Origin: Brevipalpus yothersi
Taxonomy: Eukaryota; Arthropoda; Arachnida; Trombidiformes; Tenuipalpidae
Length of the DNA stretch: 64,000 nucleotides
Direction: 5' to 3'
Assembly (NCBI GenBank): GCA_003956705.1
Contig: QZCP01000246.1
Location: 37,078 to 101,077, forward strand
Position 1 is the first letter of the stretch. The number at the start of each line of letters is the position of its first letter. The notes beneath the pieces were generated by a model. That model was given only the letters and a program-made list of their open reading frames with translations. It had not been told where the DNA came from and did no database searches. The translations under genes were made by a program, and so were the position numbers. Shown here one piece after another: positions 36,978 to 50,011 of this stretch.

Positions 36978-37451
36978 TTGTTAACAGCATCTATTGTTGT
37001 TTGACTTGTGGATTAAGCAGTAATTGTTTCTTTCTTTCGCTCTCACTATATTTCACATACATTCACACACACTCTCGGGGTTGATTGAATGATAAATGAA
37101 AGATAAGAGGGAGTCATAATTTCATGGTTTCAAGTGAATTTATGTTCAATCTTGTTTGTTATAAATTTTAATCTCTTCCTGCAGTTGCCAATCATAAGGG
37201 ATTCAGATTTAATTTGATTTGGGGGAGATTTATGTATTTTTTTTGTGTGATTTTGATACTTATACGGTTAAAAGAGAGAAAGATAGATGGATAGATAGGT
37301 TGATAGATAGATAGACAAAGAAATAGAGAGAGAAAGAGAGAGAGAGAGAAAGGGGAAAAAGCGAAAGTCCTAGAATTGTTTAATTTTTCTCACATCTTGA
37401 TATGGTGAATTGAATAATCAATACACTCACACACATAAACACACACAGCAT
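36978..37451. other. Intergenic with GATA-type tetranucleotides
   Basis: Contains a degenerate (GATA)n run at about 37279–37316 and a short GA run at 37325–37350. This is presumed 3' region of eIF1. No gene is seen. Confidence 0.6.
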
Positions 37452-38127
37452 TTAAAAACCATGAACTTTAAGTTGATCAGGCTTAGCAATAGCGGTTTTG
37501 GTTAGAAATTGGCAAATGTTGTTGCGCTGATCGCCCTGCAATTGAATGACCTCACCATATTCAGGATGATCAACCACTGTACCATTACAGGCGAATTCTT
37601 TCTTGCAAGCTTTGACAATCTTCTTCTTATCGTAATTGTCAGCAATCCCTTGAACTGTGGTCAAAGTCTTGCGGCCGTTCCTTTGTTGAATACGAATGTG
37701 GATTAGCCCGTCATGCACACTATCGAGAAGATCAGTGGTTGCATCCGCAAAAGGATCTGCATTGAAGGTGATTAAGGTAGATGGGAGAGAGAGGAGAGGA
37801 GAGAAGAGGGAAGAGGAAAAAGAGAAGAGAAGAGAGAGATGTGAGATGAGAGATGGAAAAGAGTCGTCAGAAAATGCGAGCTAAGAGGCATTGGCTGATG
37901 AGCACGTAAGTGTGGAAAAGTAGCAGAAAAAGATAATGGCGTTGATAGTGGAGAAAAAAAATAAGGGAGGACGATTCACAATATACAAGCCAAGAGTGTC
38001 AATTTTTATACAAATGAATGTGTGTGTATATACATGTAGCTTACAAGTTCATACACACACACATATATATATATACACCGTTTAAATACCTACCAAAAGT
38101 TTTCAAATTTTGAATGTTGGACGACAT
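37452..38127 (-). CDS. eIF1: Translation initiation factor eIF1 (SUI1)
   Basis: Two exons, 38127–38094 and 37756–37452, encode 112 residues; human eIF1 has 113. The intron (337 bp) splits a Gly/Asp position in phase 1, giving NLKTFDPFADAT as in other eIF1 proteins. The core IHIRIQQRNGRKTLTTVQGI and the C-terminal DQLKVHGF are almost identical to human. eIF1 binds the 40S subunit near the P site and enforces start-codon selection. The factor autoregulates through poor start context in many animals; here the context is AATATATGTCG around ATG 38127, with T at −3, which fits a weak start. The U2 snRNA gene follows 615 bp upstream on the same strand. Confidence 0.97.
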
Positions 38128-38741
38128 ATAATAGGTGATTCAAAGCCCAAGTAGTAACAATTTTATTAAATATCAGCCACAAATGTTTAAATTGATGAGA
38201 ACAAAAATATAATAATAATTGAAAAAGATCAATCCAGTTGCAAAGGCAAAATGATAAACCAATTCAACAAGATTGAAAGCAGCTTTCAAGCTCAACTCCA
38301 ACTCAAAAAATGAGTCCATTTTGAAAAGCGACATCTATTATCAGTAAAATGAAAACATTTCAAAGTTGATCTGATTTTTTTTTCATCTCAAAAAAATTTT
38401 TTTCGGACCACTTTCACCCGATTAATCAATAATAAAAATATTCAAAATTCCTGAGATTCAAGGATGTATCCAATATGGGTAAATTAAATGAAAAATTCCC
38501 TTTTATTCTCACGTCCGACTATGATTATCAGCAATCACCAGTCTCTCACTGTTCCGATAGCCCGAATAAAGATGGACTAAAGAATGATACAACTTACCAC
38601 ATTTAAACATTTTTTCAGACCAAAATGGCTGGACAAACGTTCTCTTGTATGGATCATAGAAGATGACCTGGATGACTTGCATGGTCATCAGGATATCCTC
38701 CATTCCAGGTGCTTCTGTTTTTTGATTATTATTAAAGGGGA
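38128..38741. other. Interval between eIF1 and U2
   Basis: AT-rich; the eIF1 promoter and the 3' flank of U2 lie here. A minus-strand frame at about 38509–38769 runs into the U2 gene and is considered chance. Confidence 0.5.
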
Positions 38742-38928
38742 AAGTGGGCCGATCCCGGCGGTACTGCAATACCGGGCCAACCCGCGACGGTTTCAGAGCA
38801 AGCCCCTATGCCGTCCCCTTGCAAAAATAAGTTCAATCGCATGCCGACTGTATAGTCGGCTACCAGCGATCAAGCTGATAAGAACAGATACTACACTTTG
38901 ATCTTAGCCTATTAGGCCGAGAAGCGAT
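38742..38928 (-). ncRNA. U2: U2 spliceosomal snRNA
   Basis: Read on the minus strand, the gene begins ATCGCTTCTCGGCC at 38928 and keeps the branch-site recognition segment GTAGTATCTGTTCTTATCAG (GTAGTA at 38894–38889). Stem IIa is TATCAGC/GCTGGTA and stem IIb is GCCGACT–ATAC–AGTCGGC. The Sm-type site ATTTTTG is at 38828–38822, and the 3' stem-loops carry GGGGCTTGCTC and CCGGTATTGCAGTACCGCCGGG. The total of about 187 nt is normal for U2. The GATCAAAGTG spacing and the 3' domain resemble the fly RNA more than human. The exact 3' end is estimated. U2 pairs with the intron branch site and is made by RNA polymerase II from a PSE-type promoter expected upstream at about 38970–38990. Confidence 0.95.
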
Positions 38929-39700
38929 AACTAAAAAGTAGCAAGGTGAGAATGAAATACTCTGTGAATCTAACTTTTCTGACAGGCAACATATTTGAGT
39001 GGCCACGTGATTCATCAGAATCGATTATCAAAAGCATCTAATTGATTTATGTTGATAGATCATGGTTTTCCAAATATTAATTCATGATTTAAATATAAAA
39101 GTTCTGAGCTCACATTCTAAGTATACCGAATGATGATCAATTCGAACGAAAAGTTCTAGGACAAGTATTACACCGTCCTCTGGTGGACTCGTGTTTTGGC
39201 GAGTGGAAATATTTTTATTTTATATTTTATTTTTGAATACAAAATCACAATCATTTTTAAAAGGATTCTTTTTTCCTCGTTTGGTAATTAAGTTGAATTA
39301 AATTATGTTTAATCGATAAAGATTTACGATGATGTATTAAATCACAACCATTATTTAACTTACTTGTGAGACAATTTTTTTTCTCGTGTGGTGAAGCTAT
39401 TAAACGATAGCCTCACCATGGGATTCACAACCATTTGGTTTCATGATAATATTTCTTTTCTTTTGATTTGAGAGATATTTTTTTTGCTTGTTTTCACAAC
39501 CTTCATTTCATTTTGTTTATCGTTTGTTGATCATTTTGCTGATGATGACGAAGAAGAAGCGGAAGAAAAGTTTGTCCTTCCTTCAAGTACAGATTCGATC
39601 TTCCTCTACGATCGGCAATGGCAATGGTCAGAAAGTTTCGAGTTCGTACATAATGTTTCAGATGTGGAGTCCATGGGCGATGAATTCATGATATTTTCTC
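38929..39700. other. U2 upstream region and sulfotransferase 3' region
   Basis: Expected to hold the U2 proximal sequence element and the 3' UTR of the sulfotransferase gene. A plus-strand frame at 39484–39789 partly overlaps the antisense of the sulfotransferase last exon and is not supported. Confidence 0.45.
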
Positions 39701-42700
39701 TTATATTTCCGGCCAAGCGAAATCCATTCCAGTCATCTTGTAGAATCGATGATTATAAGGCGAATAGAAGCGTCGAAGAGTTCGTATAACTTTAATATCA
39801 ACATCCGGATGTGGTCGACCTTTGCTTTCGTTTAGGCACTTTTCAAGTGTTCCATTGAATTTGACGCAATAAAATCCTTTGGTCGAATTGTATACAAAAT
39901 TATCGCGATCAATGTGAGGTGCCAAGTTCAAGAATTTTTCCACTCTCTGAACTTCTGGAAACGGAGCAGACACAAGACGATCACCATCCACCAAGTGTAT
40001 CTGTTGGCTTGGAAAAATCTGATTGGGAGGAAGAGAGAGGAAAAACAAAACACTTGACTCAGGAAATGATAATCAATCGATTGGTACAATTCCCTGCTTG
40101 ACGTTCATAATCAAGTTAATGGCTGATGGAATAAAACCCAAGATGTACAGCTGATTCATGCTGAGATAAGTTTGGAAAATTCATGGACTGTTGAACTCTC
40201 TTTCTCTCTAAGTAAATTGATCTCAACAGTGGTTACTTATAACATCAAGCTGGGTCCCAAGCCACCAAGCTTGTAAAAAATTCCGATGGCACCTTCATCT
40301 CTTCAAATGATATCTTTCACACTCCAAATGCTCAAGATCAGCCCATGGCAAACTTTCTTCTTTCTCTCTAAACCAAATGCCTGTGGGAATTTTTTCATCG
40401 GGAAAAAATCATATCAAATGCCAGCTTGGGTGGAATCAATGGAATGAAAATGGGAACTCAAAGCTCGAGTATGTCAATCATCTTCTGAATGCATCAAACG
40501 TTCACAATTCATCGGAGAAAAGAAAATTTATCTTGACCAGGCTTAATTCTTTGAGAAATTCACTAGAGATTCGAGTCCTGATTCTGTCATCGAAAGAATT
40601 CCAATTAGCTTTCGATAATTTTCATCTCAATATATCGAGCTATTTTTCTTGAGCGCGAAAAAACAAAAAGACGAAAACTCACAAGAATTGCTGCAAGGTT
40701 GAAGCTTCTTGAAGAATCTCATCTGAATTTTGGTTGAAAGAAAGATTTGATCAAACTGATCCCTATTTTCTCTATTCTAGGAATCTAGATTTTGGAGCTG
40801 ACTAATTCATCAGGGAAAATTTCCATCCTGATCTAATCTTTTGACATGTTTGGTCTTGCAATTGCTGAACGATGTACGATGCGAAGGAAAATTAGAGAAA
40901 GGAGAATAGTTGGAGAAATGATGCTCTTGACTTCAAGATCAATCAACTCTTGCTTCATCAATCTGTTTAATTTATAGCCTGAGGAGAAAATATTCTCAAG
41001 ACTTTAACTTCCCTCTGAGACTTCATAATTTTCGATCCTTCCAAGAAGCCCATATCTTATCCTGATAGTAAGTGCTTCAGTCAACAACAGAAAAAGCAAA
41101 TTTTCCAAAGAAGAACTTAAAACTTCTGCTACACAAGCAACATTTGAGCAGTATCAGTTGGGACTGTTAAGATTCCTCTTGATACAGCTTGTTGAGCAAT
41201 CAGTAAGCAGTAAAATCAATTGCCTGGAGGGTAGACATTTTGATATAACAAAAATGCTTCAAGACATATACGAGCAGAATGAACGAGCAAGACAAACACA
41301 CAATTCAACAGACAAATGAGACAAACGTTGGATTCTCTTGTCTTGAAAAGGAAGAGAGAAAGGAATAAAAAAAATTTTGAGCTGAGAAAAGATAGTAAGA
41401 AAAGCAAACAGTGTTTCACGAACTATTGAAAACTGGGAGAGGAGAGAGATTTAGAGATTCCATCTGCCATAATATTGGCGAATAAAAAAATCCACTGGAA
41501 TATCTCGAAAAAAGTAGAAAAAAAGTAGAGAATTCAATAAGCTTCCGAGTGGCCATACTAGAGATAGTCCATCAGCTCTCTTATCCGCATTAACTATTCA
41601 GATGCACTTCAACTGATGGAAGCCTAAATTGTTCAACTTACCTGAGCCCATCTGGCGAAATAGATGGAATATATACTGGTTCGAACAGGCTTATAGTAAA
41701 TATTGACTGATCCATCGGCATTGAGAACAGTCTGCTCAAATGAGACCATTTTTTGACCATCATTTCGTCGTGCCTTATTCTCAGCCAACTGAGCATAGTC
41801 TGATATTAGACGTGTAACTGGATCTCGAACGATCAGAATCAATTTGATGGATGAATTCATGGCATGGATTCGATGTGGTGCACTATCGGTAACAAAATAT
41901 GCTGGACTTTTTTCAATAGTGATTTGATCGGGTAACGAAAAGGGCATCTGTGATCGATACCACTCTAGTCCTAGCCGATATTTTTCATTATCATCAAAAA
42001 AGTGGACCTCATCCGATGCTTTTTGCACTGACGGATGTAAATTGAGAAATTCCAATAAGGCTCTTGTACCACCCTTTCGAACTCCAATTATTAAACATTG
42101 TGGTAGTCTTCGACTCGAATGGGGCTCTTGACCATTGCCATTTGGGGAATGATCACCCATTATATCATAGGATATCTTGGAATCCCTAGGAAATCAGGAT
42201 AAAAGAGAGAAAAGGTCACACAAGTGTAATTGGTTATTCAAGAATCGTATTTTGTTTCCCAAGTTTTTGGTTTGCGCGCAAAATCTTGAGCCGATCAGAA
42301 GCAATCCATGAAAGATGCAAGAAAGCCCAGGGCAGAACTATGAAAATAAATTCAAGCCTACATACATTCTACTAGGCAAAGACTGGGAAAAGAAAGAGGA
42401 TTGTAGGGAGAAGAAAAAAATTTTAAGCAGTTCACGTTTACTGAACTACTAACGAGGATCTCCAGGAGGCAAGCATTATAATAGAATGTATGGATGCTAG
42501 CAGTTTAAAATATTGAAAGTTGAATTTTTTTTCCTCTTCCCTAAATCAATTGCACATCTTGAAGGTTGTAGAGAGAAAGATCGAAAATTTTGCTGATGAA
42601 GCGAAAGTTATGAGAATGTAGAAAAGATGGAGAATAAAAATGATGATGATGATCATAGACCACCAGGTATTGTGAGTATGATGCAGAAAACTCAATTATC

Positions 42701-43202
42701 TAGCGCCATGGGTCTTGTTAAGGTATACTATTCTGTGAGCAGAATTACCTATCCTTATGAGACCTCCAGGTTCTGTTCACATCGATTCTTTAATGCCCCA
42801 TCGCGAAAGATTTTCAAAGAGTAACATGTGTATCTTTCAAGAAGAGAGAGAGAGAAAAATCTCAAAAGATGAATGAGTAAGCTCCGTGACAGGAGCTGGA
42901 AAGAGACAGATGAAATGTTTGAAAAAGTTGGTATAGATCCACCTCATGATTGAGTGATCGAGTTTCGAGTGGTTCACAGAGAAAAAGAAACCCAAAATGT
43001 GATAGGTTTGAGAAAAACTGGTCAACAGAAAAAATGGTTTATTGTCGAACGCGGAAAAGGTTGGTGAGCCAGGCAAACCTTTTTTTGAGAGAGAAAAAAA
43101 TTTTCAATCCTTTGCCACTGGAAGAGAGTGAACAAAAGTTCCAACTGTTCATAGGTATGAATCAATGATCTTGCTTTTAAAACCTTATATTTGAGAAAGA
43201 AG

Positions 43203-43287
<85 letters not shown>

Positions 43288-44644
43288 TTTCACTCAAAAT
43301 AATTGAAAGCAACACGAGATCCAGGTAGCGAATGATGAAATCTCTGGAACTCTCTCAAAATGATATTCTAGGTGAACATTTCCAGTTCCAGTATGAATGC
43401 TCAATTCATAGTTGAACCGAAAATTTTTCATGTTCAAATACTCTGTTCAGAATAAATATGAGAGAATGAGATGAAATGCAAACACATATGGATAGAATAT
43501 AGTGGTAGCAAATTTCTAGTACATGTATATTATTTTGATATGATTTTCAGAGTTCCTGGGCAATTTATTCAGTCACATAACTGAATATTTCTCCCAACAA
43601 AAGAAAAGTATTGGACAAAATTGGGCATTAAAAATTGAAGGGAATAATGAGAGAATCCTGAGAGAGAGAGAGAAAGTAAAGTAAATAACAACGGAAAGTG
43701 TTACACTTACAAGATGAAGAACGTGACAACATCTTATCATCTGAGATTCTAGTATCTACAAATAAATAGGGATGCAGAGAGAGAAAGAGAAAGATGTAGA
43801 TGGTAGATGAGGGGATTCATGGAAGTGTTGCTTTAATCTAGCGATTAATTAGCACTTCTCATCTAAACATTCTCAGTTTATCACACAAACACACATAGAG
43901 ACACGAACAGAGATGAAGGGAAAATCCTATCTCATCATCATAGTTATCCTTCATTCTATGGGAAAAACTTTGTAAACACACACACACATTAATATTGATC
44001 CAAGTCTTTCATCAATCGCTCCACAGATGATGGTGAGAAAGAATGATAACGTTTCCTGTATTTAATCATCTTCATCATTCCGGATGAGCATGGTGATCAT
44101 TCGATAGAAGTGATCCAATCAAGTAGCCAAGAGAAGAGGCAGAATGACGGATGGCCAATATCGCCCAGAGGAGAATAAAATGAATGGAAGCGAAAATTGG
44201 TGGATAAATTGAGGGCAGACAAATGATCCTTTCTCCTTTTTATTCTTCCTTCTCCTCCAACATCTTCTCTCTCTTCAACCAGCCAATCTCAGTGGTCTTA
44301 ATGATGCGGAAGATTAGAGGGTGGATGAGGAACATCCTCATGGTAGAAAATTCTATTCCATCTTCATCTGTCCAGTGCTTCCATATGATTGTGCACACTG
44401 GCACACAGGATTGCATATGCAGCATGTTCATTAAGGAATATTTGCATTTTGCTCGAAAATTTTTCCAACACAACACGAAGCATCAGTTATATATTCATAC
44501 CTTTGAGTGTATGATTTTCATTTCCATCTGTCTATGTACATCACATTCTTCATCATTCGACCGGCACTATATACTTAATTGGATGCAACTCTCAATGCTA
44601 GAAATGAAAGATGTGGGTGAAGGCTGATTGTATGTATGTTTCCT

Positions 44645-44728
<84 letters not shown>

Positions 44729-47700
44729 GCAACTCTTTGTGGTCTTATTTATTCCTCACAAGATGCCATGAAGTGGAAATACATCAAATGAGTGGCATGC
44801 AAAAGAAGAGGAAGAAGAAATAGAAGAAATGTATAGTGAAGATGATGAGATGGATAAGAGAGGAGAAGATAGTAAAAGAGGATGAAAGGATGAAGAGAAG
44901 AAATCCACAGAGAAAAAAAGGAAAGAGTTTGTACAAGAGATGAGAAGAAAAAGAGAGAGAAAGAAAGAGAGAAAAAGAAGGATGCTGAGAAGATATATTC
45001 ACTAGAGAGAGAATGAGCCTTCTGGGAGGCGAAAAAGGTGAGATGAAGAGAAAGATGCAGATTGGAATGCTAGATACGCGTCGTCTCCGGAAGCTGGCCA
45101 AAATCGAATCGATATTCGAATCGGAAATTCTGAAGAGTCTTCTGTCTACATTGTTTTGAATGGTGTACTGAATAAAACTGTATGATCCGCTTGAGAAGCT
45201 CTTCCTTGTTCACTTACTTTCGGATCACTAATTAGAGGTGAACTGATGGCAAAATCTACTGTATCTCATTTGCATAACTTACACAATTTATTTGCGACCA
45301 TTTTTACTCATTGAACATGTATGTAGGTTTGATGGATGCATATTAGCCAATCTTGTCATGCTGATGTACAAAAAGATGAAGAATACAATTTCGTAAGAAT
45401 CAGAATAAGAAAAGAGATGTTCATGAAATTACTTGTAATTCATCAAATGAAACTTGATAAGCATGTATTATTCTAGAAATGATATTTTCATAGATGAAAT
45501 AGATTTCTTGTCATAACCTTTGATTTGAAAGTAATTTATTGGCCTAATCAAGGAGAAATAGGTCTTTAAGGTTATCATGGTTTGCAAGTGAATGGAGCAT
45601 ATTCAGTATCAGCATTCAGCAGAATAGAGAAGATTTGTCAATATTTTCAAAAATCTCAGTCCATAAAACGATATCATCCAAAAAGAATGTAGTATAAGCA
45701 TCCAAAATTTGTGGCTAGCTTACTGAATGTCAAGCGATAAAATTGATTGGAATATCAGATCAAAATGACTATCAACATGATCAGGATCGGTGAGAGAAAC
45801 AATAGAATTTGGTTCGATCCTCTGATCTAATAGATGATGGGTCCATGGATCAGCTTCAGGCGGCTCTAAGACCATTTTCTTCTATCACTTCATCTTGTTC
45901 ATCCATGTCTCTGGTGAGAAAACACACAGAGATGGAATAAAGTTTTCTCTCTCTCTTTCTCTTTTTCTTTCTCTCTTTCTGTTCCTTTTCTCAGATCTTT
46001 TTGATCGATACATCCATGTGAATGTTCTCGTTTTCTCTTTTCTTTCATCTTCATGAAGGTCTAATCTTGCTCACAACAAAAAGGAATCTTTTTCTTGCAA
46101 GCTTTTCTTCTCATTTTACCTGAACATTTTCTCCTTTTTCTATCTCTTATTTCTATCTCTTTCTCTTCTTTGCTTTGCTGTTTGGTCTTTCTTCTTGTAC
46201 ATGTTTTGGGGTAGGAAAAGAATGAGAAAAAGTTCACAGAACTTTTCATCTTGCCAATTTTACTTTGATGGATAGACAAAATGTGAGAGGATTTGCTTTA
46301 ATCACACTAATGAGCACATTTTTGGTGAATAGCCGTTCAATTCACCTGAGATAGAGAGAAAGAAAATCTGAGCCACAACTAGCAAGATGAACTGAAAAGC
46401 AGAAAAAATTGGGAAAATGCCCGGATAAGTAGTTATTTCTCCAAAGAAATGATTCAATCTAGAGCTGGATAATCGAATGATGTAACATCGATCGAAAACC
46501 GAGAAAGTAATTAACCAAGCAATCGAGTTTAGCTCATGTATTTTGCTTTTCATCTTCAATGATAAAACCTATGAGATTCACCTCTATCTTCTCCTGTATA
46601 TTGCAAGTATCCTCAAAGCTTGCTCTTCATATTGGCTCCTGGCGAACAGATAATCATGAACCTCTACATTCTCTCGAATTGGACATGAACTTCTAGCCTC
46701 TTGTGTTTCTTTACATTGCCTATGTGTGTGTGGGTTTCTCTTAATTGGTAAGCACAAAGTTTGTGGACAATGGAGAGAGAAAAATAAGAGAAAACTTTTG
46801 CTTTCTGTTATCACAAGAATCGCGATCACAAACTGATATTCGAAACCTGATGTGAATCCTTTCATTCACTTATATCAACAAGTTCAGATAGATGGAAAAA
46901 CGCAGTCTGAATTCTAATATTTTGACTGTGAGAATTGCTTTCAATTGTATTTGGCAAAGTATGAAAAGTATTTGATCCAGAGAATCCAAAATTCACCAAT
47001 AAAAATCAATTCAATAGCAGGTTTTTTCTTTCGATCTATATATCATGGGAATTTTTCGGTTCTCCATGCATGGTTTCAGCTATATGGAGCATTCATTTAT
47101 ATAAAAATTGTGATGATGATGAGCTGCCAAACCGATTTATTTCGGATGATGAAGCATACATCTCGACGAATATCCAACCTCTATTCCGCTTGATCACCAG
47201 TTGATCCTTGCTGATGGCCAAGGTATGGGATAGCATACAGGTATAGGTAGGGAAAAATATATTGGTGTAGATTGAGGGCCTACATACACAGAGTTACATT
47301 CGCTAACCCCATGGATTATTGTAGAATCAGTGGTAGGATTTTCATTTGCAATCCATATAAGTCTAAACACATTCACCCATTACCCGAGTGGTGATGATGA
47401 GAATACAAATGTAGACGAAAGTAGAGATCAATTGGGAAACATTTATCAGGATTTGTCCAGGGAAGTGGAAGGTGCATGTTGAATGGGGATTAAGAAATAA
47501 AATCTGAGATTCTCAGTACTAGCAAGTGATGATGCTGGAAATAGTCTTCCATCAGTTTTTTGAGGAGGCAAAAAGTCGAAGCAGACAGGATTCCTGAGGC
47601 AGTGAGACCAGAAAAATTGAATGTAAACATCGATGCTGGCTTTTTGAGAAAGTCAAGAATCTCATAAAATCTGTATGACGATAGATAGACAGATAGATGG

Positions 47701-50011
47701 ATAAAAAATTGGAATTTCGAAATACTTCTGATTCAATGGCGCAAGAGTAAAATTTTTTCTCGCTTGTGTTTACATGTATAAATATGTTTTACATATATAA
47801 AATGGGAATACACACACACATACACACTTACACCAACAAAAATCATGATCCAAAATACTTACTCTGATCTGACCATCATATCGCCGGAAGGTACCAATTC
47901 ATTGCCATCACTTCCAGCCATCTCACCATGAGATGTCTGGCCTTCTTCATCACCAATATTGTCATCTTCATCACCAGAATTGGATAAGTTTGGTATTGCT
48001 ACATCATTACTTGTGGGATAAAGATGGAATATCAAGCCAAATGATGCAAGAAAAACCAATACCAAAAAAATCGGATTCCGATAGTTTAATCGACTGCGAG
48101 GCTCATATCGATATCTGCAGAAAGGGAATAAAAAGCAGGAGAAGTGTTTCGATAAGATTAACTGTTCAATGATGCACTTTGATGGCTACACTGAATCACT
48201 AGCAATTGTGTGAATCGAAGAGAAAGACAGAGAAGTTTGAAAATCTGTATACACTAAAACAAGAGAGCGAGACTCGGTATTCTGAGATTCCCTAAAATGC
48301 TGAATAAGATCAAATCTCTTTCTTTCGATCTATGTGTGTGTGAGAGAGAATGTAGATGTACCTTCAATTCACCAATATTGGTTGAAAAATTGAGATGCAT
48401 TCTGTTTGGAAATCAAATAAAACCTGGTGAATTGGGTTGCCTGCCAGTTTGGAAGCCTTTTTTTCTCTCTTCTTTTCAATAGCAATACCAACCTACCCAC
48501 ACAGACTAAGACATCCACTATACATGTATATTCAGAATTGAATTTTAACTCGTAAAAATTCAAGATCATCAATATTCACAAGTGGCAAGATAAATAGAGA
48601 CAGAAACAGAGAGACAAGATTTTCAAGAGCAATTCAAGTGATGGAAAAAGAGGAAAAAAAGAATATATAGCCGGAAAAAATCGAATATCTCAACGATAGT
48701 GGAAATGGAAAGATAAAAATGATGGGTTTTCAAAAAGGATTCTGTAGTGGAATTCATCGTGGAAATGATATCACCATAAGCTTAAATCAATAATTGCTTA
48801 TATCACACACAGTATCAACCAATGTCGATAGTGCTTCAATTATCTAGCCCACTATCATTTTATCATTTGTGTATGTATCTGTGATTCATGCCTGAGGAAG
48901 GACATTCCGAAGGTGGTCCTATTTGTCGTCTATGTTGTAAACATGATCCTGATGAGAGGACAATAATTGCATGTAGATGTAAGGATGGTCTGGAAAATGT
49001 TCATCCTTCGTGCATAGAACATTGGATAGAATCGACCAAAAATGCTAGTTGTGATTTGTGTGGAACCAAATTTGTTCTCAAAGTGAAAGCTAAAACATGG
49101 TATGATTGGTATTTGGAAAATGATGATGAATCATTGGAAGTTTTACAGCTGTTCATTGTGATAGTGTTTGTAATTTACGTTCTACTGATTGCATCGATCA
49201 CACTTGATTGTGTTGAAGGTTCGTTGGCATGACTGTTAATTAAGTGTCTCCAATTAGCTGTCTTTCATAAATTTTCATATTTCACAATTCTTACTTATTC
49301 TCTTTCTCCAGCTGAAAAATGGGGCATCTTTCTTGAAGTTCTTCGATTTTTCACCATAATTTGGTGGATATTACTATTCATTCACACTTACAATACTCTT
49401 TCCAATCAAATGAGAAAGTTTAGTGAATGGCGATGGAATCGTTTTCATGTGGAAATTTTTCCTCTCAATTCACCAATCGAAAACCATGAGAAAAATGATC
49501 TACCCACAAGAGCAATTAAAAGCGTTGAATCAATTGTTCAGGCTGCTAATGGATTAGCAGCATCAAAACCTTTTCGAAAAATGATTGGCTCTGAGGAATC
49601 TATCTGAACTATTTTTTAAATGTTAAAAAATTTTTGCCAAGAATCAAAGAAAAATGGTCGATTTGGGATACTTTTATATGTTTCTTTTTCTTCTCAACAC
49701 AACAAAAACAATTGATGCGACAAAAGAAAAAAATCCTAATGATTCAATTAGAAAAACAATAATCAATTCTTGGATCAATCTGAGTTTTGGAATTTACCAA
49801 ATTTTCGAGGTTCAACAGAGGGTAGACTCGAATTTACTGTTTTGGATCTATCTGTTGAGGCTCTTCGAATTAGTCAAGAAGAAGCATGATTGTCATGTGT
49901 CTTAGGGAGATGTTCTGTGATTGAAGTTCTTTGGGTTGAAAGGATTGAAAATCAAAACTAAAAAACTCAAATTATTACTCACCTGAAAATGATGTTCGGT
50001 CTCTTCGCCAT
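39701..50011 (-). CDS. Hs3st: Heparan sulfate glucosamine 3-O-sulfotransferase (HS3ST5-like)
   Basis: Four coding exons, 50011–49983, 48114–47863, 42185–41642 and 40018–39701, give 380 residues. Phases match at every join: AG|A TAT, GA|G GAT and CAG|ATT. Residues 1–25 are basic and cytoplasmic, 26–42 are one signal-anchor helix (IFLVLVFLASFGLIF) and the acidic stem runs to about 110. The sulfotransferase domain begins LIIGVRKGGTRALLEFLNLH (PAPS 5'-phosphosulfate loop), with the catalytic Glu in DEVHFFDD and the 3'-phosphate motif LIVRDPVTRLISDYAQ. Two Cys near the C-terminus (FYCVKF and KCLNES) form the usual disulfide, followed by KGRPHPDVD. The enzyme transfers sulfate to the 3-OH of glucosamine in heparan sulfate in the Golgi. 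Similarity is closest to HS3ST5. Introns 1 and 2 are 1.9 and 5.7 kb. Confidence 0.92.
43203..43284. repeat. (GA)n microsatellite
   Basis: About 82 bp of GA dinucleotide with two AAAG interruptions, inside intron 2 of the sulfotransferase gene. Confidence 0.95.
44652..44725. repeat. (CT)n microsatellite
   Basis: About 74 bp of pure CT dinucleotide, inside intron 2 of the sulfotransferase gene, followed about 75 bp later by a purine-rich tract. Confidence 0.95.
48888..49607 (+). CDS. MARCH-type membrane E3 ubiquitin ligase, nested gene
   Basis: Two exons, 48888–49218 and 49312–49607, encode 208 residues. An N-terminal RING-CH (C4HC3) domain spans about residues 12–62: CRLC, then CRC, HPSC with the His in the MARCH position, and CDLC. 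Two close membrane helices follow, LFIVIVFVIYVLLIASITL (about 87–106) and LRFFTIIWWILLFIHTY (about 117–133), then a polar tail of about 75 residues. MARCH proteins ubiquitinate membrane proteins in the endocytic and secretory system. Length and topology fit the small two-helix MARCH members, but the paralogue is not resolved. The whole gene lies on the opposite strand inside the first coding intron of the sulfotransferase gene. Confidence 0.92.

Larger units (their letters stand above)
42186..47862 (-). other. 5.7 kb second intron of the sulfotransferase gene
   Basis: No exon of another gene is convincingly seen. It contains GA/CT arrays at 43203–43284 and 44652–44725, and a purine-rich tract at about 44800–45010. 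Open frames near 46302–46865 are hydrophobic but lack family similarity and splice context. Confidence 0.65.

Noticed and set aside
38509..38769. Minus-strand frame of 86 codons
   Set aside because: It runs into the 3' end of the U2 snRNA gene, so the sequence is better explained by U2 and its flank.
39484..39789. Plus-strand frame of about 100 codons with a hydrophobic start
   Set aside because: It partly overlaps the antisense of the sulfotransferase last exon, and I see no family similarity.
46302..46865. Hydrophobic minus-strand frames inside the sulfotransferase intron
   Set aside because: AT-rich DNA yields hydrophobic frames by chance; no phase-compatible splice links or similarity were found.
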